DNA of 64,000 nt from Artemia franciscana (GCF_032884065.1 NC_088880.1:31213298-31277297), one strand, 5' to 3'; counted from the stretch's first letter, positions 12,030 through 24,089 are shown. Translations and numbers: made by a program. Notes: generated by a model not told the origin, from the letters alone.

Positions 12030-12989
12030 AAGAAAAAAAACATATTAATAACTTCTGTTAGATCTAGCTATAGAAGTAAAATGTCACTAAAGAAGCGAAA
12101 GAATCGACAAAAATTTATCGCGCAGAGAATGCAAATTGATTTTTTTAATTCAGTTTAAAACTGTCTAAAAGGTAGGGTTATTTCATCCCGAGAGTATACG
12201 AACACAGATAAAAATGAGAGAAGCAAAGCACATTTGGGATTACGTAATAAAAGTATCAAATGGATCTTCATTTTCAATTTATAAATAAAAAAAGTTGATA
12301 AGTTAAAGAAAATTAGTAAATAAAGTTCAGGTCATATAAACTCCATGTTTTTACTTTTATTTGTAATTTTTGGGAGAAAAAATATGTTTTCTACATTTTT
12401 GTTAATTTGAAATTGAGTTTAAAATGTTTTTTTAATGAATTAACAATTTTTGACATTTTAGTCTTTTTAAAACGAAGGCATCAGTGTTCTCCTCTAAGGC
12501 AAAAATTTATCCAATTTAAGATTGGAACGTAGGTCACCACGGCCACCGGGGCTTGTTGTCATTGCTGCAGTATCAAGTTTTTTACAACAGTAGGCTATTT
12601 GTTTTACACCTTTGTTGCGCCCAATCTTGTTTTATCCATACAAGAGGGGGCATCGAAAGTACATGAGCTTATAGACTGTGAGGTAGCCTAATTTCGCTAG
12701 ATTAATTTCAGAGGTAGCCTAATAAAAGAGGGCTGACCACTTTATGTTACAAACTAGTAATAAAGTGAAAAAATACAAAACAGTTGGTTGAAACGAGTTT
12801 TAAAACCCATACAGCAGAATATGAAAAAAATATAGAACATAAAGTGTAGGCTCATACGAATTTCTTCGGCTAACTTAATGTCTATTCTGTATTCATTTGA
12901 AACCACATTTAAGAAATTAAATATTTTGCCTGTGAGGCTAGAAATAAGTTACTTAAGACAATGAATATGATTTTTTTTTAAAGGGAAAA
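12030..12989. other. gene-free DNA, possible intron
   Basis: No gene or repeat was recognised. If 11775-12026 is a terminal exon, this is the 3' end of its last intron. Confidence 0.4.
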
Positions 12990-13195
12990 ACCTAGCGATA
13001 TTTATTTAATTATTTATAACCCATCATACAATACAGAAGTATATAGAGACAGAGAATACAGATAAAACGACAAAAAAAAGAATATGAAAAAGAAAAAAAG
13101 AGACATCACAACTATCAGAACAATTGATAAAGAACATTTACAAAACACTGAACAACTTTTACATACATCCAACATTAGATATTACTGTATAAAAA
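12990..13195 (-). mobile_element. 3' untranslated tail of family A non-LTR element
   Basis: On the minus strand this stretch ends in GTATGATGGGTTATAAATAA, closely like GATGGATTATAAAATACATT at the end of the plus-strand family A copy (36043-36062). It is T/C-rich before that, as in the 3' UTR of the plus copy. It is separated from its coding region (13762 upward) by the unrelated segment 13200-13750. Confidence 0.5.
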
Positions 13196-13199
13196 GAGG

Positions 13200-13750
13200 A
13201 TACCATGGATAAAACCCGTGTTTTTGATTGTGTTTTGAAATACGTTTTGATAGAGCTGTTGCTGGGTCGGTTATTTTATAGTTGCGGATTAATACTGAAT
13301 TTCGGGTCCACCAGGATAAACGATGGTCAAATTTCGGTCTGGGGACTTGCTGAGGTCTTGAAGGGTAAAGAGAAGATCGATCATCCGAGGCAATAGCATC
13401 ACTATTCGTTGCACTTAAGTTCTCAAGTCCAAGGCCAACCGACCCTAGGCGGGTCGCAATCCCAACGAACCCTAGGCCTGGGATCAGATTATCTAGAGGA
13501 GTCTAACTATTGAGTGTCTCTGGGGTGGGCGCCACCGACCTTTTGAGGTTAAGGCCACCCTTTGCGTGGAGGGTTTAGTTAGGAGATTCCTCCATATTCA
13601 ATAGTACCAGATGGAACCAGATGGAAGGCCATGGCAAATATTCAGGAGACGTCCAAATCCTTGCAAGAGACCGGTCTAAATGGAGGGACCATGTAGCATC
13701 ACTCTCGACACAGGAAGCATTTTGGCAGAAGCACTAAGTCAAGTAAGTTA
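13200..13750 (+). mobile_element. GC-richer inserted fragment ending in a non-LTR RT C-terminus
   Basis: The last 28 codons (13651-13737) read LARDRSKWRDHVASLSTQEA and end at TAA. That resembles the extreme C-terminus of many RTE-like reverse transcriptases, where an (A/K)DRSKWR block precedes the stop. The rest (13230-13640) is GC-richer than its surroundings, for example CCCTAGGCGGGTCGCAATCC, and I could not assign it. It interrupts the minus-strand family A element between its RT thumb and its 3' tail, so it is probably a later insertion. Confidence 0.45.
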
Positions 13751-13761
13751 AGTCAAAGGGG

Positions 13762-16358
13762 TAAATGAAGTAATTATCTTGCAAATTTGAAGCATACTGA
13801 GTGGAGTTTATGTTTATCTGTTTGTGAGAAAATATTTCAAAATGATGCTGTGTATAGAAAATGTAGTAGTGCTATTAAATTACATAGTTTAGCGAGGACT
13901 AGTCGGTTGAAACGTCTTTTATTTCGGACAACTGAAGCATAAGACACACCACATTCTTTTTTCAAGGCAGGGAATCAACAGAAGACGGGTTTGCTGTAGG
14001 GATGGGCCAATTGATAGACAAATATAAACAAGCTTTTCAACTGGCTGTCTTAAAGAACTTCCTAGTTGGATGGACGGTGTGGGACCCAAATTACCCCAAT
14101 TAAATAGATGAATGTCAGTTTTCCCCGAGTTAAATTCCAGCCCCAATTTAGAATATTCACTCTCGAGTATGCTAAAGTTTTCTTCAATACGCTGTAATGA
14201 CATGCTAGAGTTAAGGACATCATCTACATAACAGATAAGTTTCACGTTTGTAGCTGGATATAAGTTAGATATAAGTTACGATATAATTTAGTAAGTAAGA
14301 CGGCACTAGACCCATAAGGTCCAAACTGGCGGTGCTGATCTCCGTTTAATGGCCCTTCAGCCAGGAAGTGTAACGGGGGGGCTAGGGGCCAACCATCCTA
14401 TGCTTTCACATACCCTTCCTGCTTACCTTCCTCAGATTTCTCCATGTACCCATTTAGAGCTAGGTTAACTCCACTAGCATTTAGAGCTAGGTCAACAGGT
14501 AGGGAGTCACACCACTGACCCCCGTTCCAAACCAAATAACTGGTCATTTCTGAAATTAAACCCGTGACCCTTGGACAAAGAATTCTCACACCAGCGTGCA
14601 AACTACTTAGCAAGGACGGCCTTATAATGAGAAAATGCATTTTGATTGAGTATCTAGGACACCGTTGTTAGAAAGAGTAGGAGAAGTGATTGCACCTTGA
14701 CGCGTACATTTATTAGCAGAAACAAAACTATTCAGATCATTTGGTGGGTTACTGGGCCAAGAAAGACTATTGTGTGGAGCACTTGAAAGATGAGAGGAAT
14801 CAGAAACCGGTAAGTTAAATGGATGTGTAATTTTCATGCGTATCTTGATCCGGGAATAGAAATTTCTCAGGGTACGAATAATAGAGGAATGAACACCTTT
14901 TTTTGCCATATGATGGAGTATGGTTCCGTGTAACAATAAGTCAAATGCACGCCTAATTTTATGTTTTGCTAGAACGAGATACTCTTGGGTCAGTTTAGCC
15001 TCTAGTGGGACATTAGCAACAGCACTAAGGGCATCAATGCACCCTATTTTATTCTGAAAACCAAACGGGTATGGCGGAACACTACATTTTTCCTTTAATT
15101 CATCTATAAAGAGCAGCTCAAACAGTCTACAGAATTTAGTAGAGATTGTTATAGGCTTAAAGGTTGAACACTGAATGTTAGATTTGCCTTTCTTGGGGAC
15201 AAGAGTGAGATCGCCGATGCAAAAAGATGACGGTAGCTTAAAGTGTCAAATATCATCTGCACGAGCAATCCTAGACTTGGCGTGAGCAAAGGGGCTCCAT
15301 GGAAAACATGATATGCATTAATATTATCAATACCAGACGAAGATTTTCGTTTGAACTTGGAGACTGCTATTACTATGGCTTGCATTGTAACAACTTAGTG
15401 AGACTCCGAGTTTTTTTTTATTTTTTTACCAATCGGGAACTTGACTGTAGATGCATATTTTTCGAGTTGGAACCGCTGTTTTTTCGGCATATCTTAGAGC
15501 GAGGAATCTCAGCACAATAAAATCAAGAGTAATCTGCATCTCAGAATCATCACTAGGGCAAGATGTATGAAGAAGTTGGAAAGGAATGTGAAAATCTTAA
15601 AAAAAGAGTCAACAACTTCTTAATATAGGAGCAAATGTACTTCTTGATATACATCTTATTCCAGTCTATTTTTGAAAACTATTTAGGCTTGGGTTTATCT
15701 TATTGGTATATATTATAAATCTAGTTTAAAAGACGCTACTATGGGAAGGTGGTCTGATAATTGGTAATTCGATATTACGGTGACTACGGAAATCGGGTAA
15801 TCTATCGAAGTAACTACATCGTCTAGATTTGATGTATGACAAGAAGTGTGAATATATGTGAAATTTTCAATTTTTGGCTGCACAATTAGTTCATCAGAAA
15901 AAATATCACAGAGAATAGAAGCACGAAGTGATGCTGCTGATTCAGAAAAATTAATATTAGAATTAAGGTCCCCGACAACAACAAGAGCGATATTAAGTTT
16001 TGGAATTTGTCTAGTATATGCATGCAAAATCTCACAGGCTTGTGCAAATAATGGTTCCGATTCATCATTTTTATAATTAGTGGATAAATACACATTTATC
16101 ACTATTTATCACTATCACTACACAAGACCGAACCCTCATTGCTATAAAAACATCATTAGAACTAAACAAACTTGATTGGATAGTCGCTGAAACTAAAGTT
16201 GCCAGGCCTCCAGACGGAGGACCTTGGGAAGGAACACACTTTGCCGAAACGGAAAAAATACGGAAGTATGTACTCACATCCAATAAACTAGGCCTAGGAC
16301 GTGCAATGAAATGTTCCTGAATACACATTAAATTATTATTCAGCAGCATACCTTCCAT
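13762..16358 (-). pseudogene. non-LTR retrotransposon family A, ORF2 (endonuclease plus RT)
   Basis: Reading down from 16358, the APE-type endonuclease starts with LMCIQEHFI and PPSGGLATLV. It continues with VVGDLNSNI (catalytic D and N) and closes with QLSDHLPI (catalytic D and H) at about 15730. The reverse transcriptase then follows: KRKSSSGIDNINAYHV (15350), GVHSSIIRTLRNFYS (14880), QGAITSP (14690), and the catalytic box CYVDDVLN (14230), a Y-V-D-D in place of the usual YADD. The thumb RRFNRLVLAKLCNLIALLHF continues to about 13762. The copy is split by several frameshifts and stops, and by the SINE at 14250-14640 between motif B and motif C. The second copy of the same family lies at 25745-27620 plus 35320-35934. 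Clade: jockey/CR1-like by domain order, not resolved further. Confidence 0.85.
14250..14640 (-). mobile_element. tRNA-derived SINE inserted in family A RT
   Basis: On the minus strand the head reads CCTTGCTAAGTAGTTTGCAC. That fits the A box of a tRNA promoter (TRGCNNAGYNGG), and about 40 bases later GGGTCACGGGTTTAATTTC resembles the B box. The body has two tandem copies of a short unit around CTAGCTCTAAATG, and the tail end contains GGCTGAAGGGCCATTAAACG. It sits exactly between RT motif B and motif C of the minus-strand family A element, whose coding sequence resumes on both sides. A decayed copy of only the tail part is at 37345-37425. The exact ends and target-site duplication were not resolved. 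Confidence 0.65.
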
Positions 16359-16499
16359 TACTTATATTTTATTTGCGAAATTATCATTTATGTTCTATGA
16401 AACAAATTTCACATCTCGGTACTGTTTTGTAGAGATTCCTGGTTGGTGCATTACAAATCCTTTTTTTTACTCTTTAGATTGAATGGACCCTTTACACTT

Positions 16500-17480
16500 T
16501 AACTGGTGTGACCAGAAATCTTACAAATTACATAGAGCATTGACTTAGAGCATTGATTCTCGCGGGATGAGATGTGTTTGACAGAACCGCATCTTGAATC
16601 AAGGGTGCCATTCTTACACTCCGCTGCTTTGTGACCGACTTGATGACAATTAAAACAATTTTTTGGAATGAAAATGAACGTGCAGGCAGTCTATCATAGC
16701 CTGTTTCGATAGATTCACTCAGGAATATCTGCAAATGAAGTTGCTGTTCGAAGTAAACTTTAAATGCCCTAGATCGAACACACTGAACTACTTTAGAGCA
16801 GTTAAGAACACGTGCCACGAGCTTGGACTCATCTATTTTGAAGGAATAATTTGAACGATTGCAATGAAAGATGGATATTTTACTGACGCTGTTATATTTT
16901 GCTGGGATTGTTTCAAACTTTCTGCGATAGAATTGTCAGCATTTTTGCTTTGTACAACAACCTTCCATTCGCTATCGAGAGCTTTATTTGTTCAAAATCT
17001 TTCGGAGTAGCCAGATATAGACTGTCTACAAATTACTTCCTCTGGTGAAGTTTGGTTGGGATAGTCAAGACTACAGCATAAGTGAGTGGTTTTACGTTAC
17101 GCTGGAGTTGATTCGGAGGTGCGTGGGGGCTAGTAAAGCCAGACACTTGTTTTTGCCTGGATAAGCCCGTCAAGTTTTCGATTGAGTTCATTCACTTGCG
17201 AGACCACATAAGCAGCAGCCGCACTACCAATAACAGGTATAGCACTCGGCGAATAAATTACCCAATATTAGCATGACTCGTTTCTCTTTAGAAGCTATAG
17301 CAAACCATTTACGCAAATCTAAAACATTATCATCTTGCTTTTGATACTTGATTAATCTAGAATTGATCACAAGCTCACTGTGTGATACCTTTTTATTTTT
17401 TAAAAGATTGCTATGGGTGAAACAACTCACAGCCTTTCCGACATTTGTCTCGGCTCTTAATCCATCAAGCATTGACCTTT
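16500..17480 (-). pseudogene. family A ORF1 (gag-like) with zinc knuckle
   Basis: At about 16670-16625 the minus strand reads NCFNCHQVGHKAAECKN, a standard CCHC zinc knuckle of the type found in retroelement gag proteins. Further cysteines and histidines follow, probably decayed second and third knuckles. Upstream, 17472-17224 encodes a segment with SRLIKYQKQDDNVLDLRKWF. This aligns with the piece ERCIKHLNDEYNVMDI in the plus-strand ORF1 at 24671-24898, which shows the two belong to one family. The frame is interrupted between these parts. The protein would bind element RNA. It stands just upstream of ORF2, as expected for a two-ORF non-LTR element. Confidence 0.65.
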
Positions 17481-18154
17481 ATACAAAATTTGGAACCGGG
17501 TTAAAAATAATCTTTTGTGAGCTAGACAGATTGGCACTTGGCTATCTAATTGCCAAAATTCAGTAAGCAAACAATATGTTTGTAAATGGTAAACAGCACC
17601 AGCCAGACAACTAAATGAACGCCATCTATAATAGCAGAAATTAGAAAGAATCTAATAATATCAACGCCGGGATAATTAGTTAGTTGTTTCAACAGACACC
17701 ATAAACAAATGCAATTTTATGGGCGAATCTTAGTAAGAAAGGTCTAACCTAGCCCACTTAAGTATCCACAGATGCACTCTATCAGTCTATAAAACAAAAT
17801 GAATGTAATCCAAATTAAACAATTTTCTCGCTGTTCATTATTCAGAAAAACTTACTAAACTGAAAATCCTAATTAAACCCCTATACAACAAAGGTGATAA
17901 GAGTGATCATGATGATACTTTTTCGACTGAGAGGTATTGCAGACAAATTTCTGAGAGAAAAGCTGTTCAGTTTTAGTAATGGCAGAGGATGTGTCGACCA
18001 AATTTCCACACGTATATTAAAAATTGTGAAGTGCCTGAGTCATCAAACTGCTTTAGTCCTTAGTTTTTCTGGTTCATAAGCAAGCGTTTGACTCAGATGA
18101 TAGAAGAGCTTTAGTAACAATCTTATCCTTGTATCTTATTAAATAAAAAAACTA
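17481..18154. other. gene-free DNA
   Basis: No gene was recognised. It may contain the decayed 5' end of the family A element. Confidence 0.4.
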
Positions 18155-18605
18155 GGTTTTTAAACTGAATGTAAGGAGCGACATTAAAACTTAAAACGAA
18201 CAGAAATTACTCCGTATATGAGATGGGTTGTCCCCTCCGCAATCCCTCGCTCTTTACACTAAAGCTTTTAATTGTTTTAAAAAGCAGAATTGTGGAAAAG
18301 AGTCAAACTTTAGCGTAAAGAGCGAGGGATTGCGGAGGGGATGATGATACGCTGAATGTGATGGTGTTATTTTTTTTAAGATTCTTTGACTTTTAGGGGG
18401 TGTTTCCCCCTATTTTCCAAAATAGCTCGTAACTTTTGATGACAAAGATTAGATTTGATGAAACTTATATATTTAGAATCAGCATGAAAATTTAATTCTT
18501 TTGATGTATCTTTTAGCATCAAAATTCCGTGTTTTAGAGTTCCGTTTATCATTGAGCCGGGTCGCTACTTACTACAGTTTGTTACCACGAACTGTTTGAT
18601 ACCAG
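18155..18605 (-). repeat. dispersed 1.1 kb repeat (family R1), internally deleted copy with hairpin
   Basis: The left part (18170-18345) starts with GTAAGGAGCGACATTAAAAC and carries a long hairpin: arm 18232-18264 pairs with 18308-18340 through CCCCTCCGCAATCCCTCGCT. The right part (18345-18605) matches the end of the full R1 copies, including ATTGAGCCGGGTCGCTACTT and the terminal small hairpin around TTACCACGAACTGTTTGAT. The central roughly 700 bases present in the other copies are missing. It is non-coding. Confidence 0.75.
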
Positions 18606-18869
18606 ACAAATATATTATACAGATTATTTATAACTCTATCGGGAGTTAAGTAGGCTTGTTTCCCATCCCCATTTATATGAATCATACTGATGGACTTTTT
18701 CCTGGATCACAGGAAGGGCAATGTGAGAAGATAGAATCAAGTGGGGTCGAAACGAATGGAGGTCGATGTTAAAAGTCGAATAGCCAAGATTCAAGGTGTT
18801 TTTCACATTAAAAAAAAAAAGTTTGAAAAAATAGGAAGATAAGTCTACGAACCATGATTGGAATTTTAA

Positions 18870-19330
18870 AAGCTAGAGTAATGACAGCGGTCAGATATTG
18901 GTTCTGAAGCACTGGTGTTCCAAAAACAAGAGGAAGATGTGCTAGATGTTTTCTAAAGATATTGGCCACGGATTGTTCAGGATACCTGGCTGACTGACCG
19001 TATTTTATGCAATGGGCTGTATAAAAGTATGGTTCAATTCCACTCTCTTGGACTATAATGAGAGAAAGGTTGAGATGACTATGGCACGTTCTGCGGGTCA
19101 AAGTTGACAGGTTCTCCAAGATTGTCACTTTCGGCCAACTGCCTAGGGTCGAAGCAAAATCAGTTCGTCCACGATATCGGTGAGATAATGTCAAAAAGCA
19201 AGATTTAAGCGAGATGGGAACTTCAGGAAGGCATTCATTAGATTAGGATAGAGGTGGACCCTGCGTACCTATTTCGGCCTCAGGCTTCTTCATTCTGCAA
19301 TGAGTTGGTAGTAGTGGTGGAAGTAGTAGT
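18870..19330 (+). pseudogene. non-LTR RT C-terminal relic (family F)
   Basis: The plus strand shows, in broken frames, the same order of blocks as the better copy at 60120-60640. These are a KYGSIPLSWTIMRER piece, a LWHV piece, a KIVTFGQLPRV piece and a final GPCVPISASGF region, followed by GTTGGTAGTAGTGGTGG. The copy at 60 kb likewise runs into GTAGCAGTAGCAG after its stop. Many stops and frame changes are present. It is the decayed 3' end of the same retrotransposon family. Confidence 0.65.
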
Positions 19331-19647
19331 TTACTTAACTCATCTAATTTGCTTAAAATTTCATGAAGTTATATGCAATGTTGTGTAGGTGCGGATTAGC
19401 TATAATAAATGAAAGTATGTAGATCATTTTATAGATAGGGGGGCATGTTAAATTAATCAAAACGAAATTTGCATATTAATTTTACTTTTCTTGACTACAA
19501 GGCTTTCTCAAAGTTTTAATTAGATGATTATGAGGAAAAGGGGATGGTAAGGTGGGCTAGTTGCTCTCTAATTGTTTGGTTACTTAAAAAGCCCACTAGA
19601 ACTTTTAATTTAGATAACTTCGAAGACCACACTGCCTTTCCATGACG
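19331..19647. other. gene-free DNA
   Basis: No gene was recognised. It is AT-rich spacer between the RT relic and the hairpin element. Confidence 0.4.
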
Positions 19648-19930
19648 AAAGTAAAACAGTTCAAAATAGGGATGATACCTTTTTATTGACAGTGAATAGA
19701 TATAAAATTATTTAACTGGATATTTCGAACACATACACAGTGTTCATCATCAGCAGTAAAACAGCTGATGTGTGCAGTAACACTGTCTGCAGTAACACAG
19801 AGTTCATCATCAGCAGTTTTACTGCTGATGATGAACACTGTGTATGTGTTCGAAATATCCAGTTAAATAATTTTATATCTATTCATTGTCAATAAAAAGG
19901 TATCATCCCTTTTTTGAACTGTTTTACTTT
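19648..19930. mobile_element. foldback/MITE-like element with about 110-bp near-perfect arms
   Basis: The left arm (19648-19760) begins AAAGTAAAACAGTTC and runs through GATGATACC, ATTTAACTGGATATTTCGAA and GTTCATCATCAGCAG. The right arm (about 19819-19930) is its reverse complement with only a few differences, such as AAAATAGGG versus AAAAAAGGG. A short central part of about 55 bases repeats CAGTAACAC and CATCATCAGC. The high arm identity means it is young or kept homogeneous. It abuts the 3' end of the RTE-like gene at 19934 directly. No coding capacity. Confidence 0.85.
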
Positions 19931-19933
19931 ACC

Positions 19934-20985
19934 TTAGACCTTAGTTCCTCCAGAGCCATTGGTGGCGCATAGGGCGTCGACAAAGCCTTTCCATTCGTCT
20001 CGCATTGGTGCTGCAGCGATGACGTCTTCCCATTCAGGTATTAGTGAGGTACCGGCCGTCCTCAGATCTCGGTCATGTGTTCGTCTCAATGTATTTTTGG
20101 GGCGGCCTCTCTTTTTTCTACCGTCTGGCTTCCATTCATAGGTTGTTCGAGGAAGGCGGCTCTCTTCCATACGAAGAACATGTCCCAGGTATATCCACCG
20201 CCTTCTTTTCAGCAACTCAATGACTGGAGGTTGACCTGTTTTTCTGCGTATTTCTGCATTTGTAATTTTTTGTTGCCAACTTGTATTCAACATTCTTCTG
20301 AGGCTCATATTTTCAAATGCAAGGATCCTTTTTTCAAGCTGGGTGTTTATTTTCCAACATTCACTTGCGTAAAGGAGGATTGAGGGTACATTGCTATTGA
20401 AGAGTCGAAGCTTCAGTCGCATTGAATATTTATTACTTCTCCAAATAGGCTTCAATCTATTGAAGGCACCTGTAGCTTGTCCAATTCTACGTTTAATCTC
20501 GGTCGAGATCTCTCCATCACAATCAATCCAGCTACCCAGGTACTTGAACTCCTGGACTTGTTCTAGATCTTTGTTTTTGCAATGGAGAAAAAGTGGCGAG
20601 GTTGTGATGGCCATGCTCTTCGATTTGTCAATGTTTATCTTTAGCCCGACATTCTCTGCATTCTCGGTAATAGTGTCAAGCAGCTGCTGCAACCGTTCTT
20701 TAGACTCTTCGAGAAGAACAACGTCGTCCGCGAAGTCCAGATCAAACAGTTGTTTGTTGCTTACTTTTACCCCGTAGCCCGATGTGAATCTCAGGGCATA
20801 ATCCATTATAATTATAAAGAGCATGGGGGAAAGTACACATCCTTGACGAACACCAGACATGATCTTGAAAAATCTGGTTGTACCGTTTTCGGTCTTTACG
20901 CAACATTCCGATTCTTCATAAAGCGCTATAATCATATCTACTATTTTCTCGGGAATTCCGTAGTATTTCAAGAGGTATTCAAGTT
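19934..20985 (-). CDS. RTE-like non-LTR reverse transcriptase, 5'-truncated but open
   Basis: An uninterrupted frame of 345 codons from the first methionine (20971) covers the second half of a reverse transcriptase. Motif B is GVRQGCVLSPMLF, the catalytic box is LDFADDVVLL, then GLKINIDKSKSM and the EFKYLGSWIDCDG block. The thumb follows, then a C-terminal segment RRRWIYLGHVLRMEESRLPR with a basic stretch RKKRGRPKNTLRR. The endonuclease and the first RT motifs are missing, the usual 5' truncation of non-LTR insertion. Its relative at 47280-50450 keeps the 5' half. The stop is followed by AAGGTCTAAGGT, the same end as in that copy (50430-50450), but here it then runs into the hairpin element instead of the trinucleotide tail. 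It is probably a recent insertion because no stop has accumulated, but it cannot encode a complete enzyme. Confidence 0.9.
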
Positions 20986-21029
20986 TTACTTTAGAACTTT
21001 TAATTTAATATACGAACGTTTTTATTAGT

Positions 21030-22190
21030 AAAAACATACATAACTTGCAAATTAACTCAAATAAAGAACATCCATGTCCGTATATTTTTATTATGTATAT
21101 GAAGGGGTTCGCCCCCTCGTCAATACCTCGCTCTTTACACTAAATTTTGAATTTTGTTCCAATTCTTGAAAAATGACCCTTGAATCACAAAGGCCTCTTA
21201 ATTAGAATAAATAGATCTTTTGAAATTACTAAAAGTACTTTAGCGTAAAAAAGCGATGTATTGAGGAGGAAATGAACCCCCTCATATACATAATAATATC
21301 TTTTCGTTTTAAGTTTTAATGTTGCTCCTTACTTTCAGTTGAAAAACTTATTTTTTATTTAATTTCTCATTGTTATTTTTTTAATAATGCTGGAAAATCC
21401 AGCGTCCCCTTCAAGGAAATTCTCTTCCCCTATGATAAATTTTTCCATAGAAACATCCTCCCATGTAACTCCCTCCCCTCGACCCCCCCACCACTGGAAA
21501 AAATCCCTCATGAAAACGTCAGTATACTTCCCAAAATCCAATACCATATGTAAACAATGGGCAAAGTTCATAACTTGCGGCCCTTTCTTCTAGGACTTCG
21601 GGTGATTAAGTCGTCCTCAAGTTATTAGATTTTTTGACTATGTTGAATAAAATTTCCGTCTCAAAATTTTGATCCGGTGACTTCTGGGAAAAATGAGCTT
21701 GGGAGGGGCCCTAGTTGCCTTCCAATTTTTTTTTTTGGTCACATAAAAAGGACACTAAAACTTTTAATGTCCGTTAGAATGAGCCATCTCAAGATATTTT
21801 AGGACAACTGTGACGATACGATCACCCCTGGTAAAAAAACAAATAAACTCGCATCCGTGATCTTTCTTCTGGAAAAAAATACAAAATTCAACGTTTTTGC
21901 AGATAGGAGCCTAAAACCTCTACAATAGGGTTCTCTGATACGCTGAATCAGATGGTGTGATTTTCGAAGGTGTTTCTGTTTCTTTTTGAAAATAAGACAA
22001 GTTTTCTCAGGTCCGTAACTTCTGATGGTTATGAATAAACTTGATGAAACTTATATATTTAAAATCAGCATAAAATTTAAATTCTTTTGATGTATATATC
22101 GGTATAAAAATTCCATTTTCTTAGAGTTTTGGATACTATTGAGCCGGGTTGCTGCTTACTATTGTTCATTACCACGAACTGTTGATTGGC
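21030..22190 (-). repeat. dispersed R1 repeat, near full-length copy
   Basis: In reverse orientation this matches 40585-41800 and 63145-64000 block for block. Landmarks are a hairpin region at 21110-21290 (ACCTCGCTCTTTACACTAAA facing TTTAGCGTAAAAAAGCGATG), CGTTTTAAGTTTTAATGTTG, ATACGATCACCCCTGGTAAA, TGATACGCTGAATCAGATGG, ATTGAGCCGGGTTGCTGCTT, and the end ATTACCACGAACTGTT. Short open frames inside are not conserved between copies. Element class unknown. Confidence 0.8.
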
Positions 22191-24089
22191 TGTATGTTAA
22201 CAATTAACAACATACATAAGTTATAGTTCTTGCCCCAGAAGATTGGGGATTTGCCGATCATCTAGGTGTATTTATTTGACTTTAAGGCTATTCTAAGCAA
22301 AATGACAATATCCCAAATTTGATCGTAAGCATTTGTGGGAAAAGGGTGTAAAAGAGGGAGGGCCAGTTACCCTTAGATTACTTATGTCTCTTAAAATGGC
22401 ACCAAGAATTTCTTTTTCTGATCGAATGAGCCCTTCCCAAAGTTGAAACGACCAAACTCTCGCTAAAAATCTTATGTCTTAGCAATGGGCAGCTAGAATA
22501 ACTCGTAGTCTTTGCCCCGAGGGCTGGGGGAGGGATATGAAACCCAGAATCAAGGTGACTTGACCTTAAGACTACCATGGCAAATATTTGGGAGTAAAAG
22601 GGAAAGGGAGGGAGGGATAATTATCCTCCGATCACTTTTTACTCTAAAAAAGAACTGGATCTTTCAATTTTAGATTGAATGAGATCCTTTCTAAGACATA
22701 ATTACTGGACCTTTTAACGAAATGGATATCTCAAACTTTATATTGGATGTGGCTGATAAAATTATTAGGGATGAGGGTTAGATGCCCTTTGAATCATAAA
22801 AAGGGCACTAGAATTTTCAATTTCTCATCAGAAAGCTTCTTTCAAAGATTCTACAACAAATTCTTCTATACGAAGTGCTGATAAAACAAGAAAGAAAGAT
22901 GCCCTCCTTGCTCATCACTTGACAGTGTGGTTCAAGTGACCGCGAAATTGTTCTTGAGTTTCAGTTATAGTTCTTAATGTAGTAGAATAATAAATCTATC
23001 TTTATTATATGAAGAGTATAGGCTTGAAAAAAGGATTGTCACACCCTGTTCACGCCGATAAGATATTATTAAAATTCTTTTATTGCCCTCCAAGGGTTAG
23101 GCCTTATTCCAAGAGGGTTGTACCCACTGCCTTCCAATATGCAACTAGTTGAACCAAGACCAAAATTTGGGAAAGTAGTGATTAGAAAAAAAAGATAATT
23201 AAGAGCATTTAGTTTTCAAAGTAAAGTTAGGGTAAGTAAAATTACTTGAATCCCCGCAAAGTGTGGGAAGCTCTTCTCCCTTTAGGTTTAATGAACATGT
23301 TCCATATCAATGATGAGCCCGTGCATTTTTGAAAAAAAATAATTAAGGAATTTGAATTATATTCTGCCATGTAATCAACAAAAAGTAACAGAGAATTAAT
23401 GAGCCGGAAAAAAACTTTCGGTAATGAAGCAAAATTGTTCCAGTAATTCCAAATGGAAGAAAAAATGATAAAATTGGATTGGGAACGGGAATTAAAATGT
23501 CTAGTTAATATTTTGAGACTTTTACATGAATATTGAGCAACCAATCCCCGAACAAATCACCCCTAACCCTCCCCCGGTTATATATCCTCCTTGAAACTAC
23601 ACAAAATTTTGATATAGTTATTGGAGGAAATTTACTAAAGATAAAAAATTTCTGCCGAGAAAAACGATTCCTAATTCCTAGAGCAGGGCTTGTAATTATG
23701 AAAATTTTCAATTGTATTTAGACAAATTTCCAATTATCCCAAACTAGCAAATCATCTTTTGCCTTTGGAGGACCTGAAATTCAGAACAATATTTTTACAC
23801 TGTCATCAATGGGGCTTCAAATAATCTAATCTTGGTTTTCAGACCTTTCTTCTTATTCTTCCAAACCTTTTTGAACTTCGAGGTAAAAAAATACCCTGCG
23901 CCTTTGCTATTCTACTGTTAAAATCTTTAATAATGATTCCTAAGTAAGTGGACCTATTCATTTGAAAGACAACGTCACCTTTCCAACTTCACTTATTAAC
24001 AGCTCAAGTGACTTAGTCGACAATCTCCTTAACATTCCCCCAAATTCTAACCTCAAATTCTTAACCTTATTAGTAGTCTTTACAGAAGC
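22191..24089. other. gene-free DNA with old repeat fragments
   Basis: Segments near 22340-22460 and 22590-22890 recur in diverged form at 37420-37560 and 54200-55060. The common pattern is a statement of the type GATCACTTTT, then AAAAGGGCACTAGAA, then TTTCAATTTCTAATC, then AATAAGCTCCT. They look like remains of one very old interspersed repeat. No gene was recognised. Confidence 0.5.

Noticed and set aside
14540..14630. A true tRNA gene
   Set aside because: Only A- and B-box-like stretches are present. I could not fold a cloverleaf with an anticodon stem, and the sequence continues as a SINE body.
18808..19194. 128-codon minus-strand frame
   Set aside because: It is antisense to the RT C-terminal relic on the plus strand. 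The equivalent antisense frame also appears at 60116-60469.
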